Under the pieces are notes generated by a model. It did not search any database and was not told the origin of the DNA. It worked only from the letters and a program-made list of their open reading frames with translations. A stretch of DNA of 24,526 nucleotides from CAYOYK01 sp964408185 (GTDB lineage: Bacteria; Bacillota; Clostridia; Christensenellales; Aristaeellaceae), in assembly GCA_964408185.1 (NCBI GenBank), contig CAYOYK010000037.1, positions 1 to 24,526 of the forward strand, in the 5' to 3' direction. The position numbers and the translations under genes were made by a program. Each line of letters starts with the position of its first letter. Position 1 is the first letter of the stretch. Positions 13,366-21,228 of this stretch are shown piece by piece.

Positions 13366-13405
13366 TATAGAAACTTTTCTATATTTTTTATAGAAAAGTT
13401 TCTAT
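13366..13405. repeat. AT-rich 17-bp perfect inverted repeat (operator array or terminator)
   Basis: Bases 13367-13383 (ATAGAAACTTTTCTATA) are an exact inverse of 13389-13405, separated by TTTTT. Each arm is itself nearly palindromic (ATAGAAA / TTTCTAT), so there are four similar half-sites. It lies just upstream of the MerR-type promoter and is much more AT-rich than its surroundings. No proper T tail follows on either strand. Confidence 0.7.
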
Positions 13406-13480
13406 GCTGTGGAAATCGGCCTGAAATATAGCTTTTGGGGGCTCTGCGAAGCGGGGAGGGCCTTTGGGCTTCGCAACGCA

Positions 13481-13508
13481 AGAGGCGGACGCTTGCGCAT
13501 CCGCCTCT
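13481..13508 (-). terminator. Terminator hairpin of the xpaC-telA-lemA-TPM operon
   Basis: AGAGGCGGA (13481-13489) pairs with TCCGCCTCT (13500-13508); the loop can pair further. It lies 28 nt after the last stop of the operon. A second stem, TGCGAAGC/GCTTCGCA (13445-13452 and 13468-13475), follows. Confidence 0.6.
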
Positions 13509-13535
13509 CCGTGTATCTCTTTGTAAGCGCCTCGC

Positions 13536-14357
13536 TTACTTTTTCCGCTTGATTAGCGCGCCCAGCCCCAGCATGCTCAGCACATAGCCCAGCGGGGAGC
13601 ACCCGCAGCCGATGGCCTTGCGGGCCTTGCGCGCGGTTTGGTTCTGGCCGAAGATCAGCATGACCAGCACTACCAGCACCACCCAGCCCAGCGGGGTCAG
13701 GCGCTCGACGCCTTCCGTGCGGGCGGTCTGCGTGACTGGCGCGGTCTGCGCGGGCTGCGTGAGGGTATCCATCACCTGATGGTACACGTCCGACCACGAC
13801 GAGCCCTCGTCGGTCTGCGCGGCGGCGGTCTGGCCGAAGAGCCCGGTTACGGATACCGACGCGCCGTACTTCTCGCCCGCATAGGCGGCGTAGGCCGTAG
13901 CGTAGGCGGCAAAGGCCGCGTCATACTGCTGGCCGGCAAACTGGGACGCGAAGCCGGAGCTCACGCACAGGTCGTTCAGCTTGGCGGCGCCCAGCTTCCG
14001 CAGGGCGCTCTGTCCGGCGGTCACGGCATAGGCGTCCTCGCCCGCCGCGCCCAGCAGCAGCACGTCCTCGTCGCCCAGATTCGCGCGCGTGAAGAGCGCC
14101 TTGGCGTAATCCTGCGCGGTCTCGCCGTCCAAAAAGTCCACCGCGACCACATAGAGCTTGCCGTTGATCCCCGCGTCGTCCAGACGATCGGGCAGCTCGG
14201 TCAGGTCCTGCACGAGGCTCTCGCTCAGCACGCCGGCCGCATCGGTCACGGTGCCGGATACGTCCGGGTAGCGCGTGCGGGCCTGCGCGACCAGCGGCAG
14301 GGCGAGCACGAGCACAGCCGCAAGCACGGCCGCGGCGCGTAAAACAGTGTTTTTCAT
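13536..14357 (-). CDS. TPM-domain protein, secreted or membrane-anchored
   Basis: A 273-aa protein with a signal peptide (about 1-27), a TPM domain (TLP18.3/Psb32/MOLO-1 family) at about 33-170 beginning with VTDAAGVLSESLVQDLTELP, an Ala/Gln/Thr-rich stretch, a membrane helix (about 222-237, LGWVVLVVLVMLIF) and a basic tail with a second hydrophobic segment (GYVLSMLGLGALIKRKK). The family is found at the bacterial envelope and in photosystem II repair; the bacterial role is poorly known. The ATG at 14357 has GGAAGGAG just upstream and begins the signal peptide. Last gene of the operon, 25 nt after the LemA-like gene; TPM and LemA genes are often neighbours in bacteria. Confidence 0.85.
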   Translation of the reverse strand: MKNTVLRAAAVLAAVLVLALPLVAQARTRYPDVSGTVTDAAGVLSESLVQDLTELPDRLDDAGINGKLYVVAVDFLDGETAQDYAKALFTRANLGDEDVLLLGAAGEDAYAVTAGQSALRKLGAAKLNDLCVSSGFASQFAGQQYDAAFAAYATAYAAYAGEKYGASVSVTGLFGQTAAAQTDEGSSWSDVYHQVMDTLTQPAQTAPVTQTARTEGVERLTPLGWVVLVVLVMLIFGQNQTARKARKAIGCGCSPLGYVLSMLGLGALIKRKK

Positions 14358-14382
14358 AGGCTCTCCTTCCTGCGGCACGCCG

Positions 14383-14925
14383 TTACTCAAACAGCGCGCA
14401 GGGCTTCGCCCCGCTCAGCTTGGCCAAAAAACCGCTGAACGCGTCGTCAAGCTGGGCGTTGTAAGCCTTTGCCGCTTCGTTGTAGGTGTTGATCTTGGGG
14501 CTGAGCAGCTCTTGGCGCAGGCTCTCGCTGAGGGTTTTGAGATACTGCACGTCGCGGCTGCTCGCGCGGAACGTCTCGCTCTGGCCGAGCTTCTGCGCCA
14601 CGGCCTCCAGCTTGGCCTGCACGGCGTCCAGCGCCGCGCTCTTGGCCGATAGATCGGCGCTCCCGTCCCGCAGGGTGCGGCCCGCCGCTTGCAGGGCCTT
14701 CACGTCCGCGTCGCCGGAGAGGTGGCGGCCCGCCACCACGCTCAGGTTGAGCGCATCCGCGCCGCAGGTGTCCAGCGCGTCCAGCAGACCGTCGTCGCCG
14801 GTCAGGCAAGCCTCCACGGCTTTCCGCTCCCGCGCAAAGCCCGTGGACGCGCCGTATACCACGCCGAAAACCACCAGCGCGAGGGAGATCAACAGGCACA
14901 CCCATACGGACAGCTTTGGTTTCAT
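14383..14925 (-). CDS. LemA-family protein
   Basis: A 180-aa membrane protein with one N-terminal hydrophobic helix (about 6-25) and a long helical rest. The LemA signature is the C-terminal block SPKINTYNEAAKAYNAQL followed by a Phe-rich turn and KPCALFE, matching the YNxxVxxYN...FKPxxxFE pattern of the family. The middle is helical and Ala/Leu-rich with charged spacing, as in the LemA helical bundle. The role of LemA proteins is not settled; they occur with TPM proteins. A weak AAAGG site precedes the ATG. It lies 34 nt after telA and 25 nt before the TPM gene. Confidence 0.82.
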   Translation of the reverse strand: MKPKLSVWVCLLISLALVVFGVVYGASTGFARERKAVEACLTGDDGLLDALDTCGADALNLSVVAGRHLSGDADVKALQAAGRTLRDGSADLSAKSAALDAVQAKLEAVAQKLGQSETFRASSRDVQYLKTLSESLRQELLSPKINTYNEAAKAYNAQLDDAFSGFLAKLSGAKPCALFE

Positions 14926-14959
14926 TGCGATGTTTCCGCCTTTCAGCCTTTGCAGGGAC

Positions 14960-16303
14960 TCAGTTCTTCAGCTCAAGCAGCTTGCTTTTGAGCTGGCCCT
15001 CCATGGTGACGAGGGTCTTTTCGGCCTCGGCGCGCTTCTGGCGGCCCTCGGTCTGGATGCGCATGACCTCGTTGAGGGTATCGATCAGGCTCTGGTTGGT
15101 CTGCGTGAGCGTCTCGATATCGATGATGCCGCGCTCGGCCTCCTGAGCGGTCTGGATGGTGCCCATCTTGAGCTTCTCGGCGTTCTTTTGCAGCAGCTCG
15201 TTGGTCATGTTGGTCACGGCGGACTGGGCCTTGAGCGCGTCCTGACTGCGCTGCATGCCGAGGGCCAGCACCATCTGGCTCTTCCACAGGGGCAGCGTGT
15301 TGCTTAGCGTGCTTTGGATGCGCTCGACCAGCAGACTGTCGTTGTTTTGCAAAAGGCGGATCTGCGGGCCCATTTGCAGCGCCACCTGACGGGTGAGCTT
15401 GAGGTCGTGGAGCTTTTTTTCAAAGCGGTCGCAGTTGGTGCTCAGGTCGTTGGCGCGCTGCGCGTCCATGGAATCGCCGCTCTGGGTGGCCTTATCCTTG
15501 AGCTGCTGGAGCGTGGTGGTGCGCACCTCGTTCAGCTTCTCCTCGCCGGCGGCGATGTACATGGTCAGCTCGCGGAAATAGGAGGTGTTCATATCGTAAA
15601 GATGGTTGAACATGCTCACGTCCTTGAGCAGCGTAACCTGATAATTCTCCAGCGAGGTAGCGATGGAGTCCACGTTGACCTCCACCTTGTCGTACTTGCT
15701 CTTGATCTCGCTGATGTTACGGCGCGCGCCGCGGAACAGCCGCGCGATGCCCTTGGGCTCCTCCGCGTCGTCGTTAAAGCCCTTGATCTCGGTAACCAGC
15801 TTTACCAGCATATCGCCGACCTCGCCGGTCTCGTTGGTGCGCACGGTAGCCAGCGCGCTGTCGCTGAAGTCCGCGATCTTTTTTTGCGCGTCCGCGCCGA
15901 AGAGCAGCACGTGGTCGGGGTTGTTGATATCAATTTTGCCCACGAACTGCTGGATGGACTGCTTTTCCGCCTCGGTGAATGTGGACATGTCGATGTCCCT
16001 CACGGTCGTGGCGACGGCCTTGGGCGCGACGGGAGCCTCCATGGCGGCGACGGCGTCCTCCAAAACGGCCTTGTCCTGCGCCATGGACTGATGATCCAGC
16101 GTCAGCAGGGGCGCGGCGGCGGTAGCCTGCGTGGTCTGCGCGACGGCCTGCTGCACTCCCTCCACGGCGGTCTGCGCGGCCTGCGCCACGGGCTGGGCGC
16201 TTTGCAGCGTCTGGGCAAGCTGTTCTACGGGGGCTTCCGGCGCGGGGGCGGCGGGGGTTTGCAGGGTGGGGATCTCCGGCAGTGTGTTCTGGTTTTCAGT
16301 CAT
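14960..16303 (-). CDS. telA: Toxic anion resistance protein, TelA/KlaA family
   Basis: A 447-aa cytoplasmic protein. A Pro/Ala/Gln-rich, disordered N-terminus (about 1-90) precedes a long, mostly helical TelA domain (about 105-445) with typical stretches such as GIARLFRGARRNISEIKSKY and VTLLKDVSMFNHLYDMN. The C-terminus is a predicted coiled coil (MRIQTEGRQKRAEAEKTLV). TelA proteins were named for plasmid tellurite resistance, but most chromosomal members have no shown link to tellurite. The ATG has AAGGAGG about 9 nt upstream. It follows xpaC by 57 nt, the common xpaC-telA pairing in Firmicutes. Confidence 0.93.
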   Translation of the reverse strand: MTENQNTLPEIPTLQTPAAPAPEAPVEQLAQTLQSAQPVAQAAQTAVEGVQQAVAQTTQATAAAPLLTLDHQSMAQDKAVLEDAVAAMEAPVAPKAVATTVRDIDMSTFTEAEKQSIQQFVGKIDINNPDHVLLFGADAQKKIADFSDSALATVRTNETGEVGDMLVKLVTEIKGFNDDAEEPKGIARLFRGARRNISEIKSKYDKVEVNVDSIATSLENYQVTLLKDVSMFNHLYDMNTSYFRELTMYIAAGEEKLNEVRTTTLQQLKDKATQSGDSMDAQRANDLSTNCDRFEKKLHDLKLTRQVALQMGPQIRLLQNNDSLLVERIQSTLSNTLPLWKSQMVLALGMQRSQDALKAQSAVTNMTNELLQKNAEKLKMGTIQTAQEAERGIIDIETLTQTNQSLIDTLNEVMRIQTEGRQKRAEAEKTLVTMEGQLKSKLLELKN

Positions 16304-16360
16304 GGGGGGAAGCCTCCTTATGTATTGTGGATCGCATCTCGTATGTGCGCGTTGTGCGGA

Positions 16361-17347
16361 CTATTTCTGCTCCTGCCGGGCGACGGCCTCGCCGCCGGCA
16401 AAGAAGCTCTCGGTATGGAGGGTGGGCACTTGGGATACATGGCTCTGCGCCTGCGTCTGCGCGGTCTGCACAGCCTGCCCCACGCTGGTCTGCTGGCCAG
16501 TGTGCCACTGGCTGGGATCGTAAGCGGGCGCGGGCTGCGCGGTTTGCAGGGTGGGCGCGGTGCGGGCGGCGGGGGCCGCCTGCGCGCGGTTCTGCACGGC
16601 CGCGTTCACGGCGGCGGCCTGCTGGGCGCTCGCCTTGGCCAGATCCAGATCGCTCTGCGTCAGGCCGTCGCGCTTGAGCATCTGCTCCAGCACATCGATA
16701 TCGGTGGTGATATCCAGCACATCGTCCTTGTACAGGTTGTCCAGCTGCTTTTGGCAGCCGGTCAGCACAACGCCCAGCGCGTTGTCTATGCGCTTGCGGG
16801 CGGCGGCGGTATCCTCGCCGGAGAGGTTGCGCTCGCCCAGCACGCGGTAGCCCTTGACCATCTTGAGCGTGGTGGGCAGATAGTAATCCATAAACTTGCG
16901 GATCTGCGGGGCCTTGGCAGGCTTATCGTACACCGCGCGGAAGAGCTGGGAGCAGAGCGTCTCCAGCTTGTTCAGCTTTTCGGTCAGCGCCTGATCGGGG
17001 ATGAGTGCGTTTTCGGTGCGGATTTCGGTAATCATCTCGCGGCCCTTTTGCAGCAGCGCGTCCACATCGGGGTTGCCGGTATCCTGCGCCACGTTGGCAA
17101 GGCTTTCCGGCTCCTCCTGCGCCTTTTTATCGGCGGGGGTGGACAGGTCGAGGCCCTGCGCCATCACCTTGATGATCGCGCCAAACAGCACGGCCAGCAC
17201 GCCCGCGAGGATGAACCCGCCCACCATGGTGGGGCTGAAAATCACGCAGTACAGCGCAAACACAATGCCAAACGTAAGAATGCCTTGGCTGAGGCCGGAT
17301 TTCTTTTTCTTTTGGGTCTTTGGGGTGCCTTGGGTGCCCTTGCTCAT
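16361..17347 (-). CDS. xpaC: XpaC-like membrane protein (5-bromo-4-chloroindolyl phosphate hydrolysis family)
   Basis: A 328-aa protein: a basic N-terminus (KTQKKKKSG), two membrane helices (about 22-38 and 42-62), then a helical cytoplasmic domain (about 85-235) and a Gln/Ala/Thr-rich low-complexity C-terminus with repeated QTAQ-like words. The helical domain (ENALIPDQALTEKLNKLETL, KFMDYYLPTTLKMVKGY) matches XpaC-family proteins. The family name comes from a B. subtilis phenotype, and the real activity is unknown. The ATG at 17347 is chosen for the AAAGGAG 8 nt upstream. It is the first gene of the four-gene operon behind a promoter at 17410-17438. The C-terminal low-complexity tail resembles that at the N-terminus of its TelA partner. 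Confidence 0.88.
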   Translation of the reverse strand: MSKGTQGTPKTQKKKKSGLSQGILTFGIVFALYCVIFSPTMVGGFILAGVLAVLFGAIIKVMAQGLDLSTPADKKAQEEPESLANVAQDTGNPDVDALLQKGREMITEIRTENALIPDQALTEKLNKLETLCSQLFRAVYDKPAKAPQIRKFMDYYLPTTLKMVKGYRVLGERNLSGEDTAAARKRIDNALGVVLTGCQKQLDNLYKDDVLDITTDIDVLEQMLKRDGLTQSDLDLAKASAQQAAAVNAAVQNRAQAAPAARTAPTLQTAQPAPAYDPSQWHTGQQTSVGQAVQTAQTQAQSHVSQVPTLHTESFFAGGEAVARQEQK

Positions 17348-17409
17348 GGCGGTTGCTCCTTTATCTGTTCCCTCGCGCTCCCGCGCGACAGCGCCTTGCG
17401 ACAACTCTT

Positions 17410-17438
17410 AGTATACCATAAACCGGGGGCCTTGAAAA
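17410..17438 (-). promoter_or_regulatory. Promoter of the xpaC operon
   Basis: On the minus strand TTTTCA (17433-17438), 17 nt, TATACT (17410-17415), with TGG directly before the -10 (extended -10). It lies 62 nt upstream of the xpaC start. Confidence 0.65.
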
Positions 17439-17517
17439 GCACCCGCGCGCGAAACCAGCTAAAGAGTTGCTGAAAGCAGCGTTAGAAATAGATTAAGGAA
17501 CGGTACGAAAACGGCTG

Positions 17518-17539
17518 TGACAGAAAACGGTTTCTGTCA
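17518..17539 (-). terminator. Hairpin overlapping the stop codon of the SH3-protein gene
   Basis: TGACAGAAA (17518-17526) pairs exactly with TTTCTGTCA (17531-17539), 4-nt loop. Its outer end is the stop codon of the SH3-domain gene. The tail has no long T run, so termination would be weak. Confidence 0.45.
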
Positions 17540-19399
17540 ATCGCCGCACGGCGCGAGGCAATCCGTCGGCACAAACGCGCATACAGGTTCCGCGCCCTCG
17601 CCCAGCAGCACGCACGCCCACGCGTCGTTTGTGCGGCAGAGCAGCCGCACCTCGTCGCCCGCGCGGAGCTGCGCCAGAACCTCGGACGCGTCGTCGTGCA
17701 CGGCGTAGGCCGGGGTATCGCGCCGCACCGCGATCCGGCTGGACACGGCGGGCCCGACGCGCGTCAGCTCGTCCTTGGGCAGCCAGCCCAGCAGCCCTCT
17801 CCAGCCGAGGATATCTGCCCTTGCGCGGACATAGTACCACTCGTCGCCCATTGTGCCGAGCACGGTGACCCGCTCGCCGCCGCTCAGGGCCGCGCCGGTA
17901 GCGGAGCGCCCGGACGAATACGCGCGCAGAACGGCGCCCTTCCGCAGCGTGGCGGCGGGCGGCAGATAGCCCACATCGCTGATGATCTGCACGACGTCGG
18001 AAAACGCGGTCTGCTCGCGCAGATAGTCGGCCATCATGTAGCCGCACAGGTCGCCGATGCGCACGAAGCGCCAGCCCGCGGTCGGGCGCGCCTCAAAGAG
18101 CGCCAGCGCGCGCACGCCGCTGTAATACCGCCCAAGGCTTGCCGCGCCCTGGTCCGGCCCCTCCCGCAGGTTGAGGCGATCCGCCGGGTCGGGGTTGAGC
18201 ACGGTGAGGGCGCGGCGCGTGCGGGGCAGCTCCTCATAGCCGTCCTCGCACTGGTTGACGCACACGGCCTCCATAAAGCCCGTCTTGCCCGCGCCGCTCT
18301 CCACCATCAGCCAGCCGTCCGGCAAGGCGGCGAGCACGCGCACCAGATCGCTGACCTCCGTGGAGTGGACGCTGACAACCTGCGCGTCCGTGCGGGGCTG
18401 GGCGTACAGGGACGCGTGGTCCGTCTCGCTCAGCTCCCACACCATGCCGGAGGGCGGGCGGCGGGTGACCTCCCTCCGCGCCGCGCCAAAGGCGAGCGCG
18501 TCGTCCGCGATGTACCCGGTCAGCGCGCCGACGCGCACGCGCGTCCAGCCCGCGTCGGCAGGCTCCAGCGCGGTCGCCTCCGCCCCCGCGAACACCCACG
18601 CGACGGGCTTCCCGTTCGGCTGATCGTACAGCGGCCGGTCGGGCGCTTGGCCGATATTCTCGCCCAGCGCCGCGTCGGGACGGACGAGCGCCTCCGCAAC
18701 GGCCATCGCGTCCGGCGCGCCAAGCGCGGCGGCCTCGTCCAGCGTAACGGGGAGCGCGTCCGCATCGAAGGCTTCGAGCGTGAGCGCAAACAAGGAGGCG
18801 GAGAGCACGGCAGCCCTCAGGCCGCCGTCGGCGGTCGTCTCGCTGTACCGCAGGCGGTTGTCCTGCTCAAAATCAACGCGCAGGCCGGAGCCGTCCGCGC
18901 GGTCGCACACATAGCCGCAAAAGGCGAACGCGCCCGTCGCGTCCGCGCGGAAATCGTAACGCTCCACGGAGCCGTCCGCGCCGTAATAGCACAGCGAGAG
19001 GCTGTTCTTGTCCGCGGGGCTGACGGAGGGCGGGTCGCCCCGGCGCACGGCTGTGCGCGCGATGGTCTCCGTTTCCCACACGCCGCCGCGCTGGCGCGCG
19101 ACAAGCAGGATGTTCTCGCCGTCCTTGGTCAGTATATCAAAGCGGATGGGCACGGCGGCGTTGGTCACCACCGCGCCTCCGCCGCTGAGATAGCCCGTCC
19201 AGTCCCCGGTAAGCGGGGCGGGCGTGGCCAGCGGCAGGCCGAGCGGCTCGGCTGTGGGCGTTCCTGTGGGCAGCTGCTCCTCGTCGCCAAAATCCCACTG
19301 CGACCAGTCCGGGGGCTCGGCGGTCGAGGCCGTTTCGGCCAGCGCGGCGGTCGCGGCGAGGCAGAGCAAGCAGAGCAGCAGGGCGCATACGCGTTTCAT
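17537..19399 (-). CDS. Secreted multi-SH3-like-domain protein
   Basis: A 620-aa exported protein with a signal peptide (about 1-21, MKRVCALLLCLLCLAATAAL). A Pro/Thr-rich segment (about 25-60) and an unrecognised beta-rich domain (about 65-235) come first. Then come about five SH3b-like modules. Each has the [L/Y]xxxP / GWxxV / GYI pattern, for example LYDQPNGKPVAWV, LYAQPRTDAQVV, LNLREGPDQGAAS with WRFVRIGDLCGYM, YSSGRSATGAAL and AYAVHDDASEVL. Such modules usually bind cell wall or other extracellular polymers. No catalytic domain, membrane anchor or sorting motif was seen. The ATG at 19399 begins the signal peptide and has AAGGAGG (19406-19412) upstream; an in-frame extension to 19669 is repeat DNA. 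Monocistronic. Confidence 0.82.
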   Translation of the reverse strand: MKRVCALLLCLLCLAATAALAETASTAEPPDWSQWDFGDEEQLPTGTPTAEPLGLPLATPAPLTGDWTGYLSGGGAVVTNAAVPIRFDILTKDGENILLVARQRGGVWETETIARTAVRRGDPPSVSPADKNSLSLCYYGADGSVERYDFRADATGAFAFCGYVCDRADGSGLRVDFEQDNRLRYSETTADGGLRAAVLSASLFALTLEAFDADALPVTLDEAAALGAPDAMAVAEALVRPDAALGENIGQAPDRPLYDQPNGKPVAWVFAGAEATALEPADAGWTRVRVGALTGYIADDALAFGAARREVTRRPPSGMVWELSETDHASLYAQPRTDAQVVSVHSTEVSDLVRVLAALPDGWLMVESGAGKTGFMEAVCVNQCEDGYEELPRTRRALTVLNPDPADRLNLREGPDQGAASLGRYYSGVRALALFEARPTAGWRFVRIGDLCGYMMADYLREQTAFSDVVQIISDVGYLPPAATLRKGAVLRAYSSGRSATGAALSGGERVTVLGTMGDEWYYVRARADILGWRGLLGWLPKDELTRVGPAVSSRIAVRRDTPAYAVHDDASEVLAQLRAGDEVRLLCRTNDAWACVLLGEGAEPVCAFVPTDCLAPCGD

Positions 19400-19420
19400 G
19401 GCATGTCCTCCTTGGCGGTT

Positions 19421-19439
19421 GTTCGTTGATGCAACGAAC
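19421..19439. promoter_or_regulatory. Perfect dyad in the leader of the SH3-protein gene
   Basis: GTTCGTTG (19421-19428) and CAACGAAC (19432-19439) are exact inverses with 3 nt between. It lies 22 nt upstream of the SH3-protein start, where it could be an operator or a leader hairpin. No clear promoter was found around it. Confidence 0.4.
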
Positions 19440-19633
19440 GGGCGCGGAAAAATCTTCCGTCGCCGCGCGCGACTGCCGCGTTCAAGCCGCCAACAGCGCG
19501 GAGGGCGGGAATCGCCGCCGGGCGACGGCAGCGCCCCCGCATCCCGCGCGGCGGCCCCTCCGGAAAGCGAACCGGAGCGTCGCCGCACGCGGCGGGCAAC
19601 GCTCCGGCAAGGGCTTGACGATGGCTGTCGGAT

Positions 19634-19671
19634 AACCCCGTGAGGGGCTTGGGGAGCCGCGCTCCCCAAAT
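19634..19671 (-). repeat. 38-bp dispersed repeat, copy B
   Basis: On the minus strand it is identical to 11691-11728. It starts 41 nt after the glpK stop and points with glpK transcription, as copy A points with the mgl operon. Looser similarity (AGGCGG...) extends upstream of both copies. Confidence 0.85.
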
Positions 19672-19711
19672 AGTTGGCTACCGCCTTTCGGCCCGGCTGG
19701 AAAGCCCCTCT

Positions 19712-21205
19712 TTACGGCTCTACCCAGCCCCGCGCCCTTTCCACCGCGCGATGCCAGCCGTACAGCGCCAAGTCCCGATCCGCCGTGTTCATGCGCGGGG
19801 TGAATGTGAGGTCCGGCTTTACCATGGCGGCGGCCTCCTCCTTGCTGGCGTAGAGGCCCACGCCCAGCCCGGCCAGCAGCGCCGCGCCCAGCGCGGTCGT
19901 TTCCAGCACCTCCGGGCGCACGATGGGCACGCCCAGCATATCGGCCTGAAACTGCATCATAAACCCGTTTGCGCTCGCGCCGCCATCCACCTGCATGTGG
20001 GTGGGGGTGGCCCCGCAATCCGCCACCATGGCGGCATACAGGTCGTAGCTCTGGTAACAGATAGCCTCCAGCGCCGCGCGCACGATCTGCGCCCGGCCCG
20101 TGCCGCGCGTCATGCCCACGATGGTCCCGCGGCTGTACATATCCCAGTAGGGCGCGCCCAGCCCCGTGAACGCGGGCACGAGGAACACCCCGGCCGTATC
20201 CGGGATGGACTCGGCGATGGCCTCGGTCTCGGCGGCGGTGGCGATGAGCTTCATTTCGTCGCGGAGCCATTGCACGGTGGCCCCGCCCATAAACACGCTG
20301 CCCTCCAGTGCGTAGGTCGGCCGACCGTTCAGCCGCCACGCCATGGTGGTGAGCAGGCCGTTGCGGCTCTGGATGGGCGTATCGCCCGTGTTCATGAGCA
20401 TAAAGCAGCCGGTGCCGTAGGTGTTTTTGACCATGCCGGGGTTGAAGCACGCCTGCCCGAACAGCGACGCGTGCTGGTCGCCCGCCATGGCCGCCACGGG
20501 AATGGGCCTGCCGAGGATCTCCGTGCGCAGAACGCCGATCACCTGCGCGCTGTCCACCACTTGGGGCAGCACGGCGCGCGGGATGCCAAGCATTTGCAGC
20601 AGCTCGTCGTCCCATTGCTGGGTGTGAATGTTAAACAGCATGGTGCGCGCGGCGTTGGTCGCGTCGGTCACGTGCGGGCGGCCCTCCGCCAGATGCCACG
20701 CGAGGTAGCTGTCCACCGTGCCGAAGCACAGCTCGCCGCGCTCGGCGCGCTCGCGCAGGTTGAGCGTATCCAGAAGCCACGCCAGCTTGGTGCCGCTGAA
20801 GTACGCGTCCGGCACAAGCCCTGTCTTTTGGCGGATGAGCTCCGCCTTGCCCTCGGCCTCCAGCCGCTCGATGTACGGGGCGGTGCGGCGGCATTGCCAC
20901 ACGATGGCGTTGTACACGCAGCGGCCCGTGTCGCGCTCCCAGAGCAGGGTGGTCTCGCGCTGGTTGGTCAGGCCGATGGCGGCGACGTCCTTGACGTCCA
21001 CGCCGCTGAGGGCTACGGCCTTTTGCAGCGCGGCGATCTGCGTATTGAGGATATCCTCCGGGTCGTGCTCCACCCAGCCGGGCTGCGGGTAATGCTGCTT
21101 GAACTCGATGTTGTGCGCGGCAAGCGCGCGGCCCTGCAGATCAAACACGACGGCGCGGCTGCTGGTCGTGCCCTGATCCTGCGCCACCAGAACGGGGTTG
21201 GACAT
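19712..21205 (-). CDS. glpK: Glycerol kinase
   Basis: Phosphorylates glycerol to glycerol 3-phosphate with ATP; cytoplasmic. At 497 aa it has the usual length of this FGGY kinase. Visible motifs are DQGTTSSR (10-17, phosphate loop), the glycerol-binding NQRET (81-85) and AIVWQCRRT (100-108), the catalytic AGDQHASLFGQ (241-251, base Asp243), YGTGCFMLMNTG, and the late MQVDGGASANGFMMQFQADM. The stretch before AGDQ (IGVLRTEILGRPIP) has no His where Gram-positive GlpK enzymes carry the HPr-phosphorylated His (from memory), so PTS control may be missing. AAAGGAGG precedes the ATG. It starts 23 nt after hemZ; no glpF, glpD or glpP is in the window. Confidence 0.96.
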   Translation of the reverse strand: MSNPVLVAQDQGTTSSRAVVFDLQGRALAAHNIEFKQHYPQPGWVEHDPEDILNTQIAALQKAVALSGVDVKDVAAIGLTNQRETTLLWERDTGRCVYNAIVWQCRRTAPYIERLEAEGKAELIRQKTGLVPDAYFSGTKLAWLLDTLNLRERAERGELCFGTVDSYLAWHLAEGRPHVTDATNAARTMLFNIHTQQWDDELLQMLGIPRAVLPQVVDSAQVIGVLRTEILGRPIPVAAMAGDQHASLFGQACFNPGMVKNTYGTGCFMLMNTGDTPIQSRNGLLTTMAWRLNGRPTYALEGSVFMGGATVQWLRDEMKLIATAAETEAIAESIPDTAGVFLVPAFTGLGAPYWDMYSRGTIVGMTRGTGRAQIVRAALEAICYQSYDLYAAMVADCGATPTHMQVDGGASANGFMMQFQADMLGVPIVRPEVLETTALGAALLAGLGVGLYASKEEAAAMVKPDLTFTPRMNTADRDLALYGWHRAVERARGWVEP

Positions 21206-21228
21206 ACGGTTGCCTCCTTTGTGAACGC

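Larger units (their letters stand above)
19400..19711. other. Gene-less spacer between glpK and the SH3-protein gene
   Basis: No credible gene. Reading on the minus strand from glpK it holds copy B of the 38-bp repeat (19634-19671), a hairpin with CCGGAGCG/CGCTCCGG arms (19572-19579 and 19600-19607) whose loop pairs further, a GC-rich stretch, and the dyad before the SH3 gene. The first two probably end glpK transcription. Confidence 0.65.

Noticed and set aside
15314..17473. 719-codon open frame on the plus strand
   Set aside because: It runs antisense to telA and xpaC, has no ribosome binding site, and its Leu/His/Gly/Val-rich translation is the typical shadow of high-GC genes.
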